Below are positions 47,497 to 58,521 of a DNA stretch of 64,000 nucleotides, piece after piece. The stretch is from Pseudisothecium myosuroides. Lineage: Eukaryota > Streptophyta > Bryopsida > Hypnales > Lembophyllaceae. Where the stretch lies: positions 4,154,001 through 4,218,000 of the forward strand of contig OX637287.1 of NCBI GenBank assembly GCA_951799445.1, given 5' to 3'. The first letter of the stretch is position 1; each line of letters starts with the position of its first letter. Made by a program: the position numbers and the translations under genes. Under the pieces are notes generated by a model that ran no database searches, was not told the origin of the DNA, and saw nothing but the letters and a program-made list of their open reading frames with translations.

Positions 47497-49232
47497 TCGG
47501 CGCAAACCTCATTTCGAAAATGGATGGTACGCTTCTGCTTGGCGTCGAGGAGAGCCTTCGCCATTTGGTTCTAATACCCCCCTTGAGAATGGGCTAGCAA
47601 GAAAATTTGACAGAGATTTTTATCCAGGTTCTGGATGTCCTGTTACTAATACGGGCTTTAGTAACGGTCCTGGTCTTGCAGTCTGGGCGACCACATTACT
47701 TTCAGGTTCTGTCTGAAGTAGAGAACACTTCTTGGGAGAGAGACAGGTCGAAGGGATCGATTAGCAGTGGTAGTTGGGACTCCTCTCAGAGATCAGAGAG
47801 GGGCCACCGTGAGAGGTTGTCCGGAAAACCGGACTCTTACAGTAGAAGGGAGGGTAAATTCTCTCAATATGACTCTGGCAGGGACTGGTCGCAAGGGGAG
47901 AAAGATTTAGATGGGAGCAGACTCGATAGATATGGAAGCAGCAGTCGTGACGGATTTTCTGGCGATACTGTGGGTGGAACCAAGGACTCTCTTCTTGGCT
48001 TCGACTGGAGACGCAAGGAAAGGTCCTCCTCTGTGAGTGCGTCGCGATCTACAACTTATATTCCAAGTAATGGGGGCTCCAAGGAGTCTGTGGTAAGGCC
48101 TCAAGGGTTGGATGTATCTGTGAGCTTACCCTCCCCACCCCACTCATCCCACTCGACCCCGTCGTCCACAGTGCATGAGCCCCCTCGTGATGACGGTAAC
48201 CATCCCTCTCCTCCGAAGCGTCCTCGTTTGGGTTGGGGTCAAGGACTTGCTAAATATGAGAAGAAGAAGGTTGTGGAACCAGACGAGACTTTTACTCCAT
48301 CTTCAGGAGGCACAGCGTCCGAAAATGGGCGATCCGTTGTTACTGCTGTTGTTTCTAGCACGACGACCGAAGGTGTCCAAACCCAGGAGTTGCACGCAGC
48401 AGAGGAAAGTCCCGTCTCTGCTGTGTCGAATCCTACGACGTTGTGTGTGTCGACGCCAACTCCTTCCCCTATACAGCAGGCCCTGGAAAGTACATTTTCA
48501 TCCTATCCACCCTGTGTGGCTTTCCTGTTGGGCAGTAGACAGTCGCTACTCTTCGTTCTCTCCGTGCTCCAGCTCTCACTTTGTCTTCCCCTTGTTATGC
48601 AGTTTTTAGCGTGTGTTTTGCATGGGTAGAAACGTAATCTGTTTTTTTGCGTGGTGATTTGTTGAATTGGGAGCTTTTCGTCTTGCCTTTTCATGTGACA
48701 ATTTCTGACTTTCGTGACTGTTTTTTTGCAGGTGTGTCGAAATCAACCGTGGATTCTCAATCAATTGAGCAAGAAGCAGTAGTGATGAGTTGAAGTCTGG
48801 TTCTGTTCTTCCGACTGATGTAGATGTCGTTTCTCAGAAGGTGAATTCAGTCATGGCTGTCCTAGCATGGATGCAACAATGAGTTTGGGAACTGGCCCAG
48901 TCGGTGTAGACAACCTTCCGTACTCACTTTTTAATCCGCGGATGGAAGATCATTCGGCAGATGTGTAATGCTTATTGGGTTTGCTCAAAATCCTCAGGGC
49001 CTCTATCCATTTCTTCAACATGGTCTGCCTTTGTCTCCCAACCCAGGACTTCAAAGGACACCTCATTCAAATTTTACAGCAGCAGCTTGCAGTGTCTCTG
49101 TCTCGGAAGTCGTCAGTCAGTTGGCCGACATCAGCCTTTGCAATCTGTTGGAGTTCAGCGTAATTCTCAACCAAACTGTCACCCGCAAGCTGGACATCAA
49201 TTGCATTGGGACCATGAATGTAGACAGCTTTG
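47497..49232 (+). pseudogene. Rearranged partial copy of the NCoR-like gene
   Basis: Homology to the intact gene starts in exon 2 (about 4780). The copy lacks exon 1 and has a 95-bp deletion (equivalent of 4954-5048) that shifts the frame. It then keeps exon 2 and intron 2 at roughly 97% and 90% identity. At 48785/48786 it jumps from the equivalent of 6157 to 10274, losing 4.1 kb with all three SANT domains. It then matches exon 5 to about 10699 with small deletions, and jumps again to about 14025 with some 27 bp of filler. The exon-2 splice donor has changed from GTACGT to GTACAT. A 340-residue frame at 47607-48629 remains open, mostly in the original exon-2 frame. Confidence 0.9.
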
Positions 49233-50068
49233 TTTAGGTTTTGGAGGAGCATTTCGTTACAAAGTAGATGTGAGGTGTTTTTCCCTGCAGTGGCCGATGT
49301 GAAAGCTCGATCATGTGGGTATATGTTGTGGGAGTACAGGTTTGATATGAATGTTTGAAGTTCAAGAATCCTTCCCAAAATTAATTCGAATTAGATAATA
49401 GAGATGGTCAACCATGAAAATAATTACATGTTTGAAGTTTCTCTTCACAGCTTTCAATAAAAGATTGACTACCTTAGAATCTAACCTTGAAACTGCTCGC
49501 TCTCGCTCTTGCAAGCTATCATTTTGGATACACCTGTTTTGAACACGATGAAAATTCATGGTGGCATACAGTAGGGGTGACCCTTATTCATCAATAAACA
49601 GGAAACTTTAAAATATGCCAAATCTTGCCATTATTTTTTTTCACACGTTATTGTGAATAGACTTATTTTGAATGCAAACTTCTTTGAGAAAATATCCTAG
49701 TAGCTTGACAAAAGTTTTTATGCAGTAAATAATCATTTCACCACGGTAGTGATGAACCAACCTCATTGCTATGGAATCCCAAAACTACATGCTAAGAGAA
49801 TAACAAGAACCAAACAAAAACTTTTTTGGTACTCCGTATAACTTTAGTACTCCGTATAACATTAAGAACCATGCTCAAATGCTTATTTTGATGATTTAAG
49901 ATACAAAGACAACTGGATACCAGCTACATCCACATGTATGTACAATATTGAACCACATAAAAACATAAGCAACAAAGCATATAAAATCAATCTCTAAACC
50001 TTGGGTTCAGAAAATGGATCTGAATGTAAGCTATACGAAAGGCAGTGGTGCGTCCCAATAAGCTCACC
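49230..50068 (+). repeat. Duplicated 3' flank of the NCoR-like gene
   Basis: Continuation of the duplication: matches 14020-14660 with about 80-85% identity by eye plus an extra segment of about 325 bp near 49526-49855. The homology ends only a few bases before the stop codon of the lipase on the opposite strand. Confidence 0.75.
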
Positions 50069-50075
50069 ACAGTCC

Positions 50076-51730
50076 CTAGACAGACGATGATGAGACGCGA
50101 GTGACTTGAGCAATGTGGCTACGATCCGCATGAGCTCGGAAGAAAGCAATCATGCTATCATACAAATCCTCTTTCGCTTGAGTGCTGAGCACGAAGTCGA
50201 GGTGACCATAGACTGGCAAGTCCACCAGCTCCGGTGTGCTCTTGATTTCCCTCATGGTGTGCACAACGTCCACAGGATCAGCCAAAGCGTCGTTTCCTCC
50301 AGACGCCATCCACAAGGGTAACGACTCCGGAATGAGACCCAGATCGTACGCGGGAGGCGACAGGCTCAAGTAGTGTTGCAGGTTGCCGAGGAGGCCATAG
50401 TCGTACTTGGCGAACGTCCCACGCCGGATCATCTGCGCCAGATGTGCCAGATTCTTCAGCGACGTGGAGTGCGGCTCGAATTGCAGGTAGTAAGGGATGC
50501 GTGTGGCGTTGAAGCAGCAGTTGGGCCCCGTGATGGACGCCAAAAGGTCCCCGCAATCCACGTCTTCGCGCGCACACACGTAGTCCATCAGCTTCACGCC
50601 CACCTCGTTCCGGAGGTTGAACTCGCGGAGGCCCATGGTTTTGACCATTCGATCAATGTAATGGTGCGCGGCGCTGTTGATAAAGGACGAGGAGATGTGG
50701 TCGAGGTAGGAAATCGGACTCAGTAAGGCGGCAGCGGCCAACATGTCTGTCACCACGGGTTGCGAGAACGAGGCTAAGCCCATTATCGTCCCCTGCACGC
50801 AGCAACGCCATAGCCAACCACGGTCTTATCAAAGGCTCCCCAAATGTGTTGGGCAGAAAGGACAGGGGGAACAAGTCATTGACTGCCAGGTTCCCCTTCC
50901 GCATACACTAATGGTTGCAAAAAGTATTTATTCTCATCGTAAGAAAGTTGGTTCCCTTCTTGTGGAGTCTATTCATATAATCATCTATTGCAGAATGGCA
51001 AGAAACTTCCCTGTAATACTCTAGGCAAGTGAGAATTACTATGTGCGGTGAAGGGACAGCAATTGTATTTCGGACGTTCATCACGAATTGCATCGCATAT
51101 CAGACGATGTATGTGATTCTTGAAAATATTTGCTTCTGGAAGTCTCAAGACTCAAGCATCGGCAGTCGTAGGAAGTTTCAAGTCGAACCTGAATTAGCTT
51201 AGCATTTGAAACTAGGATGTGCAGCAATGGCATGTGCTTCGTACCTGGGAATGTCCGACGTAGAACACCTTCGACCCGGTGGTGGTCATGACGAACTTTA
51301 ACATCGCCGGTAAGTCGAATTCCGCGAGCTCATCCCACGTCCAGTCCCAATACTCCCTGTCGTGCTTCGCGTACGACTTGTGGCCATGGCTCCATCTCGT
51401 CCCGCGTACATTGGCAATCCACACGTCGAAACCTTCGTCGGCGAGAATGAACCCAAGCGACTGGCTGGGCAGATTGAGCACCCAGTTGTCGCCCCCTTGG
51501 AGCAATCCATGCTGTAACAGCACGGGAAGCGGTTTCGTCCCATACCTTCCATGCGAGATTCGTTGCAACCCTAACAGGAAGCCATCGTAAGTCTCCACGG
51601 TGTACTCTTGGCAAGGGTACCCCGTTCCGTTCACGACCGTCGCGCACATGCCTTTCTCCTCGCCACCACGCGCGCCAATCGCCAAGAGTACCAGAACAAA
51701 TACCGCAAATTGGAAATAGGTCCTCGCCAT
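50076..51730 (-). CDS. Secreted acid lipase-type triacylglycerol lipase
   Basis: Two exons, 51730-51245 and 50792-50076, joined at a phase-0 GT-AG intron inside the nucleophile motif; 400 residues, a usual length for the family. It begins with a hydrophobic signal peptide (ARTYFQFAVFVLVLLAIGA). The AB-hydrolase lipase N-terminal region follows (HGLLQGGDNWVLN, DVWIANVRGTRWSHGH). Then come nucleophile Ser161 in GHSQG, Asp330 in GGNDALADP and His359 in GHLDF, the expected gastric/lysosomal acid lipase catalytic triad. It probably hydrolyses triacylglycerol or sterol esters in the secretory pathway, vacuole or apoplast. An in-frame ATG at 51751 would add seven residues; the one at 51730 is preferred because it places the signal peptide at the terminus. 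The upstream side faces the duplicated B3 promoter. Confidence 0.88.
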
Positions 51731-52092
51731 GATTTCGCAAACGCCAGTCAAAGTTTGAGCGAAATCAATAGACAGATGCTCTTCAAAAATCTATCATTAA
51801 AACTCCAGGTGCAAAACCGGAGCTCGCATTCACACCTTCGTCACCTCTGCATTATACAGCTGAATCTGCGCTTACAAATGAGACCGCCGCGATTGCCAGA
51901 ACAAGAGTCTCAAATTGGAAAGTCAAAAAAAGTTAGTTACAGAACTCCAGCAAGTCGGTGCAAGAAATTAACAGACAGATGGCGTTCAGAAATCTACCAA
52001 TAGGCGTCCATGTGCAGAACCGGAGCTCGTAGTACCACTTCCATCACCTCTGCATTGAGACTCTGAATCTGCGCTCACAAACGAGACTGCCC
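51686..52092. repeat. Tandem duplication (~200 bp) over the lipase 5' end
   Basis: Segments 51686-51892 and 51893-52092 are direct repeats, diverged but clearly alignable: CCAGAACAA, CAAATTGGAAA, AGACAGATG, AACCGGAGCTCG, CACCTCTGCATT and GAATCTGCGCT recur in order. The copy nearer the gene includes the start codon and the first part of the signal peptide; the outer copy is non-coding. Confidence 0.75.
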
Positions 52093-52369
52093 ATGCATGG
52101 AAAGTTCATCCTCACAGGCAAAACCACATCACAAGCTGCGAAGAAGCTCTGCAAAACTCATCCTCAGGCAATCTTCATGCCAATCTCAGACAAACCCTCA
52201 GCTCGTTTTATGTTACTCCCAAACTACAGCCTCCGCAAGCGTAATTCGAAAGAACCCCAAAGCTTTCTGCGCCGCGGGGAAATTCATATTCACGCAAACA
52301 GGTGGAGCGGATGATGAGGATGACGACGATGGCAATCCCCTTCCTGCGCCGGCAGACAAGGCTTTTGCA

Positions 52370-52846
52370 GGGGCCCAGGCAGACGAGCGGAACTCAACGG
52401 ACGAACGATGATCCCAAAGGTCCGGATCCTTACGTCCTTCTGTTCCACACCCGACGGAAGCGCTTGCAACAAAACTTTTTTTATTTCTTCTTGAAACACA
52501 TGGACAAATTCCATTGATAGAGGAAACTTGTAACAAAACTTTCGTTCGTCCAAGTACGGGTAACTTACCTGGCTACCTGCATGGTCATGATCCCGCTCCG
52601 TACTACAGAGGCGTGATTTTCATGTTCGAGACGAATTCTTGCCAACTTCACTTTTAGCAAATGTGGGTGTTGCGGGTTTTGGTGAGCGTCTGGAATCGGT
52701 ATACATGTGAAATGTATGCATAGCTTAGGGTTTCGCGTAAATCGAGAACTCGCTGCTCTGAAGTTCGGGTTGGAGCGCTGCAAAAGATGTCAGGTGAGAC
52801 AGCAAGTGCGTGGTTTTCCTGTACGCTGCCTTAGCTGCTCCTCTGT

Positions 52847-52896
<50 letters not shown>

Positions 52897-53100
52897 CTTC
52901 GTGCTCGTGTCTTTCGTCTGTCAAACAAGGGTTCGGCTGTTTCTTTTCCCGATCCGGAGCTCCAGTACGGGTGTCCCTCGTCACGATTTCTGGTGCGCAA
53001 CTTTGTCGTTTATTTTTAATTTCCGGCCCTGTGTGATTTCGTACCAGTGCCTTGTCTGAAGACTCTTTCAAACCGTATTGCACGCTTCCGCTCTTGGAGA
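52370..53100 (+). repeat. Second copy of the B3 gene upstream region, without the gene
   Basis: It aligns with 45270-45970: shared blocks include AACGGACGAACGATGA, CCACACCCGACGGAAGCGCT, AATGTGGGTGTTGCGG, TAGCTTAGGGTTTCGCGTAA and GTACGCTGCCTTAGCTG. The homology fades near the position where the B3 start codon should follow, and no B3 coding sequence is present downstream. It may be an orphan promoter pointing right, divergent from the lipase. Confidence 0.85.
52850..52894. repeat. (TG)n microsatellite, about 22 units
   Basis: An uninterrupted TG run lies at the same place where the first copy (45721-45735) has only about seven units, so the repeat expanded in this copy or shrank in the other. 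Confidence 0.95.
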
Positions 53101-54710
53101 GCAAAGTCTTCGACTGTTAGAAATCCTGTGAGGTTGATGTATTGAAGCAGAAATCGCTTCGGCATCTCAGTCCAAAGATGTTGTTCCCTTGAGAAGTCAT
53201 CGGCGACATGTTGACAGGACTACGAGAGGAGTTCCAAGGACGAGGGGTTGGCTGCTTCAAAGTTGGCCGATTTAGGGGTTGGGGTCACAGTGGACTCGGA
53301 AGATTAAGGTTGTTATTTTTCGTTTTATAGTTTGGTGGATGTCATTTCTTTCTTGCACGGACTTTCTAATTTTCGGAACCTGAGTCCAACTTGTGGGATT
53401 GCACGGCTGCAGTTCTGTTGCTGCTGGTCGCCCTGTCCGAGAAGGGCATGCTAGCACTCAGTCCGAAGGCTTGCCATAACCCTTTATGTTCCAGGCAGAT
53501 CATTGATGGGAGATAGGTGAACGACTCACCGACACTGAAATTCTATCTCAGCATATCGAGATACAGGGTCTCATGTCAGAGAATCATCCGTCTTCCAGCA
53601 CACACATGTGGCTCTTCAGCAGGAACCAGCAGCTGCTGCACAGCAGGAAATGCAAAGTCTGGCTTCTTCCGTTTCATTTGTGCCAAAAAAAAAAAGTCTG
53701 GCTTCGTCGCTGACAGGTGCGCCTGGATTTATTGAGATTTAATTGTAATACGTTTGTCTGATTCTGCTAGTCACATGCTTTGCGGTTGACCACCATGATC
53801 TTGCTAAGTCATTCTTGCAAGTCGTCCTTTCATTAGGGTGTCAGTGTTCAAGACTTGTTTTCCGAGAATACAGGTGATTTCGGCAACGTGGTTGGAAGTT
53901 TCTACTAGGGAACTAGTACTTTGAGACGAGATATGGGGGCTCAGATCATGTAGGGTTATAAGTTATCATATGAAAACAAGTGACAGAGCCATGTGGCTGA
54001 AATCGTGGACTGTATAACCCCATATTAGAGTCTTGTCAGGGAGGGTTTTCAATGGTCATGGCTTCAATTGCAAAATTCTCCTCCTTACCATGAACCCTGC
54101 GCGATTTCAATATTGAGACCCAAACTTGTGTCAAACAACAGTACCCCGCACTTAGAGTTTTCAAGTCTCGTTTCAGAATCGCCTCTGATTGTAGAACGCT
54201 AGTCGAGCACTTTGACACCCCCCTACTCTCGTATCGCATCCAAAATTGCTACTTTTAGCACTGAGCATAGTTTCTTGTATGACACTGGACGAGTTTTGCA
54301 TTTTAGGAGATGAAAGAGAGGATTCCAATGCGCCAAAAAATGCGTAATTTGGACACTGCACACAAGATATGATGACTTATTTTCATCCATAGATGATTAA
54401 CAATTGACGCTTGAACTGCTGTGTAGATTGTCTACATCCTCTTGATATGTACTATTTTTTAAGATTTTAGGGTGGCAAGTTTGTTTGGCCGTGATATTGT
54501 GTGTCCTGCCCAGTATCCTTCCCAGATTGTGGTTCATTCGTAATCCTCTGACGAGGTATCCGCCTCGTTACTGCTTTACTATTGTTTATTCAGGTTCTTC
54601 GCTAACTGGAATTGTTTTGATCAAGTGTACAATCAGAGAAGCATGCCCATGTCTGATCTTTAATGAAGAAGTTTGCAAAACTGGAAATGAAACTGCGATC
54701 TGCTGAAACT
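53101..54710. other. Non-coding DNA downstream of the orphan B3-type promoter
   Basis: No coding region recognised. The base composition is balanced and transcript-like, with short frames only (for example 53517-53735, which contains a 12-bp direct repeat AAGTCTGGCTTC). It could be a non-coding transcript started by the duplicated promoter, but that is inference. Confidence 0.35.
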
Positions 54711-54810
54711 ATCAGACAGGATTGGAAGAGTAAGAAAAGTTGAAAAGTCCAATAAATTAATCCAAAATTTATGAGGTTTTCAACTTTTCATCCTGCTGAT
54801 CCTGTCTGAT
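54711..54810. repeat. 100-bp inverted repeat (hairpin)
   Basis: Arms of about 35 nt: ATCAGACAGGAT plus GAAAAGTTGAAAA on the left pair with TTTTCAACTTTTC plus ATCCTGTCTGAT on the right, with an unpaired patch in the middle of the stem and a ~30-nt loop. It could be a very small foldback element or a small-RNA precursor. Nothing in the sequence decides between these. Confidence 0.7.
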
Positions 54811-57732
54811 TCTTGCCCAAGCTGCTGGTCAGAAGCTGCATTCACAAGGTCTGAGATGACACACATGGACCACAACTCAGGAATTGCAGTGAGCTTATGA
54901 AGATATATTACAGAACAGTGTTGTGTGTGGAGAGATGGATCGCATACAATCAAGCCGTGTGTTTTTAGGCCGTGATCCTCAATCGAATCTTCGACTCCAC
55001 TGCCATTTGTGTATGTGATGGGATAGTGAAGTAGTCGGTCAAACTTCCATCAATATCATCTTGGGTTCGCTTGGCACATGAAGTTTTGGAATGAAGTTTT
55101 GGAATATGCAACTTTGCTGGTCAGTTGTTGAATGTAACTCAGTCGTTTTTGTATTAGCTGGTTTTAATCATGTTTCCCTGTTGACTTGCCACAGAACTGC
55201 TTTTGAGCATGAGAAGATGACTGATGTTTAGCAGCCGGAGCAGAGGCAGGCCTTGGAAAAGAATCTGGTTGCGAATTGGAGTTATGCTGTCAGGTACAAC
55301 ATAATTTGCTTAATGTTCACTACGATGTTGATTTCATTTGGTGTACAAACGGAGACTCAAAATGCTGAGTGCATTATTATTCTAGAAATAACAAAATTAG
55401 TACTCGTATTTCTTATCCTATCTTATTAGAGTCCTATTAGTCAATTTGAATTGAAGTAACCGACCTGGTGCTTGAATTTGAAGAGTTCATAGATCTGGAG
55501 CGTACATGGTAGTGTATGTCCAGTAGGTTGACAAGCACTTCAGCATGGAAAGGATTTGGTTACATCTTGCGCAATTCACACTTCATTCAGTGACCTTGCA
55601 ATCAAAAGTGGGAATCTGCTCCTGAGAATGGCCCTCTTGCTTGAAAGTACACAATTGTAGAGAGTGAAGGAGTTTGTACCATGGTTCTTAGATATGTATT
55701 TCTAGTGTCTAGAAATGAAAACTAATTTTTCTGGAACTTGGAAGTGTGCCGTGCCAACCTACCTTCTTGTGCAGCTGATTCACAATGCCAATTTGAACCA
55801 TAGTATATCTTCAGTTATACTAGCTTGAAGCTAACTCTTGTACGGAGTAGCTCTGATGTGCAAAAGAACGGGCCTCAATTGCGTGCATTTTTCATCCCCC
55901 AGGAGCAAGTCAAAATTACATCTTTATACTCTGCTGGGACTGAAAATCAAGAATTATTTATCTTTTCTAGACCTGCTGTTCTGTGCAATCACATCCGATT
56001 GCTTTGCTTCGCAAGGTAAAAATTTCACTATTAATGAGTAATCGTATTCTTTTGTATGGATGAATTAAACAAATTCTTCAATTTGGCTACCTGGTAATAT
56101 TTTCTTTCTTAAATTTTTTAAGGACTTCAGTTGTAGAGCGATCAAAAAATTGTGTTACTTTGGCATTATTTAGCCAAACATGAATGAACTGTTTTAAAGG
56201 GAAAAAATTCTGTTGAAAAAAAGAGGCTACATTTTTCTTGGAAACAGTGTAGATTTATTTTGAAATGGTACAATTTGGCCCCATAGTGCCTCAAAAGAGG
56301 TCTAATCAAGGCCAAGGATATGATATATACACAACATTCATTAAATGTTGGTTTTGCCTCCACCCATTTCTTGGTATAGAACAATTGACTTGCTTATTAC
56401 TATTATGTAATTGAAGTAAGAAAAAAAAATTATAATAATGAGTGTAAGAGACTTGGATTTGAATTCTTTTTGTCATTCGAAGAATATTGACCAGAAATGT
56501 GTGAAATCTAGGCAAAAAGTTTTCAACGATTTGAACTTTGGAATAATGAATCTAAGTGCCTTAGTTGTCATTTCTTCTTATCATTCAAAGCAAAATTGAT
56601 TGAAAGTGTATGAAACTTGAAATCTAAATCAATGCTTGGAAGGACACTTTATTGGCTTTGTCCCACAAGGACAAAGCATACGCCTTCAAAAACACCAACC
56701 ATCCCTTCGCCGTTAAATTTAAGGATAACCGGTGTTATTTTTTTTTTTAATTATTGGAATTCACAATGGAGATATAGATACAATATATAGTCCACAATAG
56801 ATGCACAAATACATAGATACAAATATAGTTTTACAGATATTAATATGTATATTTGGAGATATGCACATATGGATATGTAGAGATACATACACACGTCACT
56901 ACATACGTATTCCATATCCTTTATTGTAGTTGCACAAACAATGTTATTATATATGAAAACATTCTTTAGTTCTGGAAAGTCCTAGTAAGCTTAATTTGGA
57001 AAAAAATCAACTCTAGATGATGTTATTAAGCACATGGAATGACTATATACTCAAAAACACCAAGTCATAAATAACATTATCCATTGTAACTTATAAATAC
57101 ACGATGTGAGGATTCCATATAAATTACGCAAAAAAATTCAAATATGCTTGAAGAGTGTGATGTTGGTTTGCAAAAGCAAGAAGTATGGTTTTTTAATTGA
57201 GTGATAATTCATTTTCCCTAAAGTAATACAATCATCTTTATGGGAATATTATGAGGGATTCTTCCTATCTTTGTCAATGAAATTATTGACTCACCAAGAA
57301 ATTCTTAGGATGATATGACTCTATTTGGATAAAATTATACACACTCTTTTGGACAAATAAGTGAATTTCCATCTATGATTTGAATATTCATCCATAAATA
57401 TGAATGTAAATAGCTTCATCATTCTACTAAAGGTCTCTTTTAAATCGCAACAAATGTGGAATAATGAAATGGTATAATGCTTTGTAAAAGAAAGAAAAGT
57501 GTTGGTCCAAAAAAACATGTGAATATAGACAAAGTTTTCAACCAAGAATGCTATGGAAAAACCAGAATTCATTTGGATCAATATTTTGTCATGTCATTTT
57601 GAGGAAGAACTTTGGTTTCATGAGATGAAAACAAGTTGAAATGAAACAATCAAGTGATGGAAAGAAAAACCAATCCCACACTTGCAAAGAAAGCTTTGAA
57701 GGCTTAGAATAAAATTTATAAGTACCAACCCC
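54811..57732. other. Intergenic DNA
   Basis: No gene or repeat family recognised. Balanced composition up to about 56000, then AT-rich. A stretch at 56750-56900 is rich in ATAGATACA/ATATG words. Confidence 0.35.
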
Positions 57733-57990
57733 GAAAGGATGGGTTGGGCACCATGAAAATCACCCTTTTGGATACTGTGTGAATCATTTGCTTAAAAACA
57801 TCCAAGAGCACACATTGGAGGTCAAATTATTGTACAAGACCTCCCCTTCTCACCTAAAATTCCGAAGATGAACATCTGCACTTCTGTCCTACATAGAAAG
57901 ATTCTCTATCATCCATCAGACACTTACTGTCCCTGGCATCCTTTTAAGCATCAGACACTTACTGTCCCTGGCATCCTTTTAAGGTTAATT
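57733..57990 (+). mobile_element. CTTAACCCTTAAA-family MITE, copy 3 (diverged)
   Basis: Matches 62912-63141 in the same orientation: an AAATCACCCTTTTGGATACTGTG start, CAAGACCTCCCCTTCTCAC, ATTCCGAAGATGAACATCTG, TTCTGTCCTACATAGAAAG and TATCATCCATCAG. Near its right end a 35-bp unit (57914-57948 and 57949-57983) is duplicated in tandem. Terminal repeats are degraded. Confidence 0.7.
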
Positions 57991-58294
57991 ATTGCACTGA
58001 GCATGGACTTCTCATGGTTTGGTAAACCTTTCATTAAACCCTACTGGATAGAGAAGTCAAATAGAGATTGTACCGTAGTTGATTTGTCAAACTGCCATTT
58101 TCTAAATGGAGTTTCTCCACTTTCATGGACATTTCATGAACTTCGGGACCTGCAATAGATGGCTGTCAATGTGGACAAGGCTATCCACCTTTAGTTTTCA
58201 GGCTAGCTGGAGCTGACTCAGCTGCTGAGGAAATGAAAGGAAGGCAAGTGTATGACTGTAGGTTTTGTTTTGAATTGGGATGGTGATTGAAACT
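57991..58294. other. Spacer between two related MITEs
   Basis: About 300 bp with no recognised gene. A short plus-strand frame to 58158 runs out of the MITE and has no family features. Confidence 0.35.
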
Positions 58295-58521
58295 GCTTAA
58301 CCCTTAAACGTCAACGCAGCCATTCTATGGCCAATGGATGAGAGGGAATCAAACTGTATAGGACAGAAATGTAACTATTCATCCTCCGAATTTGTTGTGA
58401 AAAGGGAAGATCTTCTACAATAGCTTGACTTCCAATGAGCGCTTTTGCAATTGTTTAAGCAAATGATTCACACGGTAAGGATGATTTTGAGGGTCACCCC
58501 TTCGTCCTTTAAGGGTTAAGC
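58295..58521 (-). mobile_element. CTTAACCCTTAAA-family MITE, copy 1 (227 bp)
   Basis: Ends GCTTAACCCTTAAA and TTTAAGGGTTAAGC are inverted repeats. The interior matches 62912-63141 in the opposite orientation along its full length, including CAGCCATTCTATGGCC, GGACAGAAATG, ATCCTCCGAATTTGTTGTG and GAGGGTCACCCCTTCGTCC. It is the best-preserved member. Confidence 0.88.

Noticed and set aside
52790..53104. Cys-Val or Thr-His repeat proteins around 52.85 kb
   Set aside because: These are translations of the TG microsatellite.
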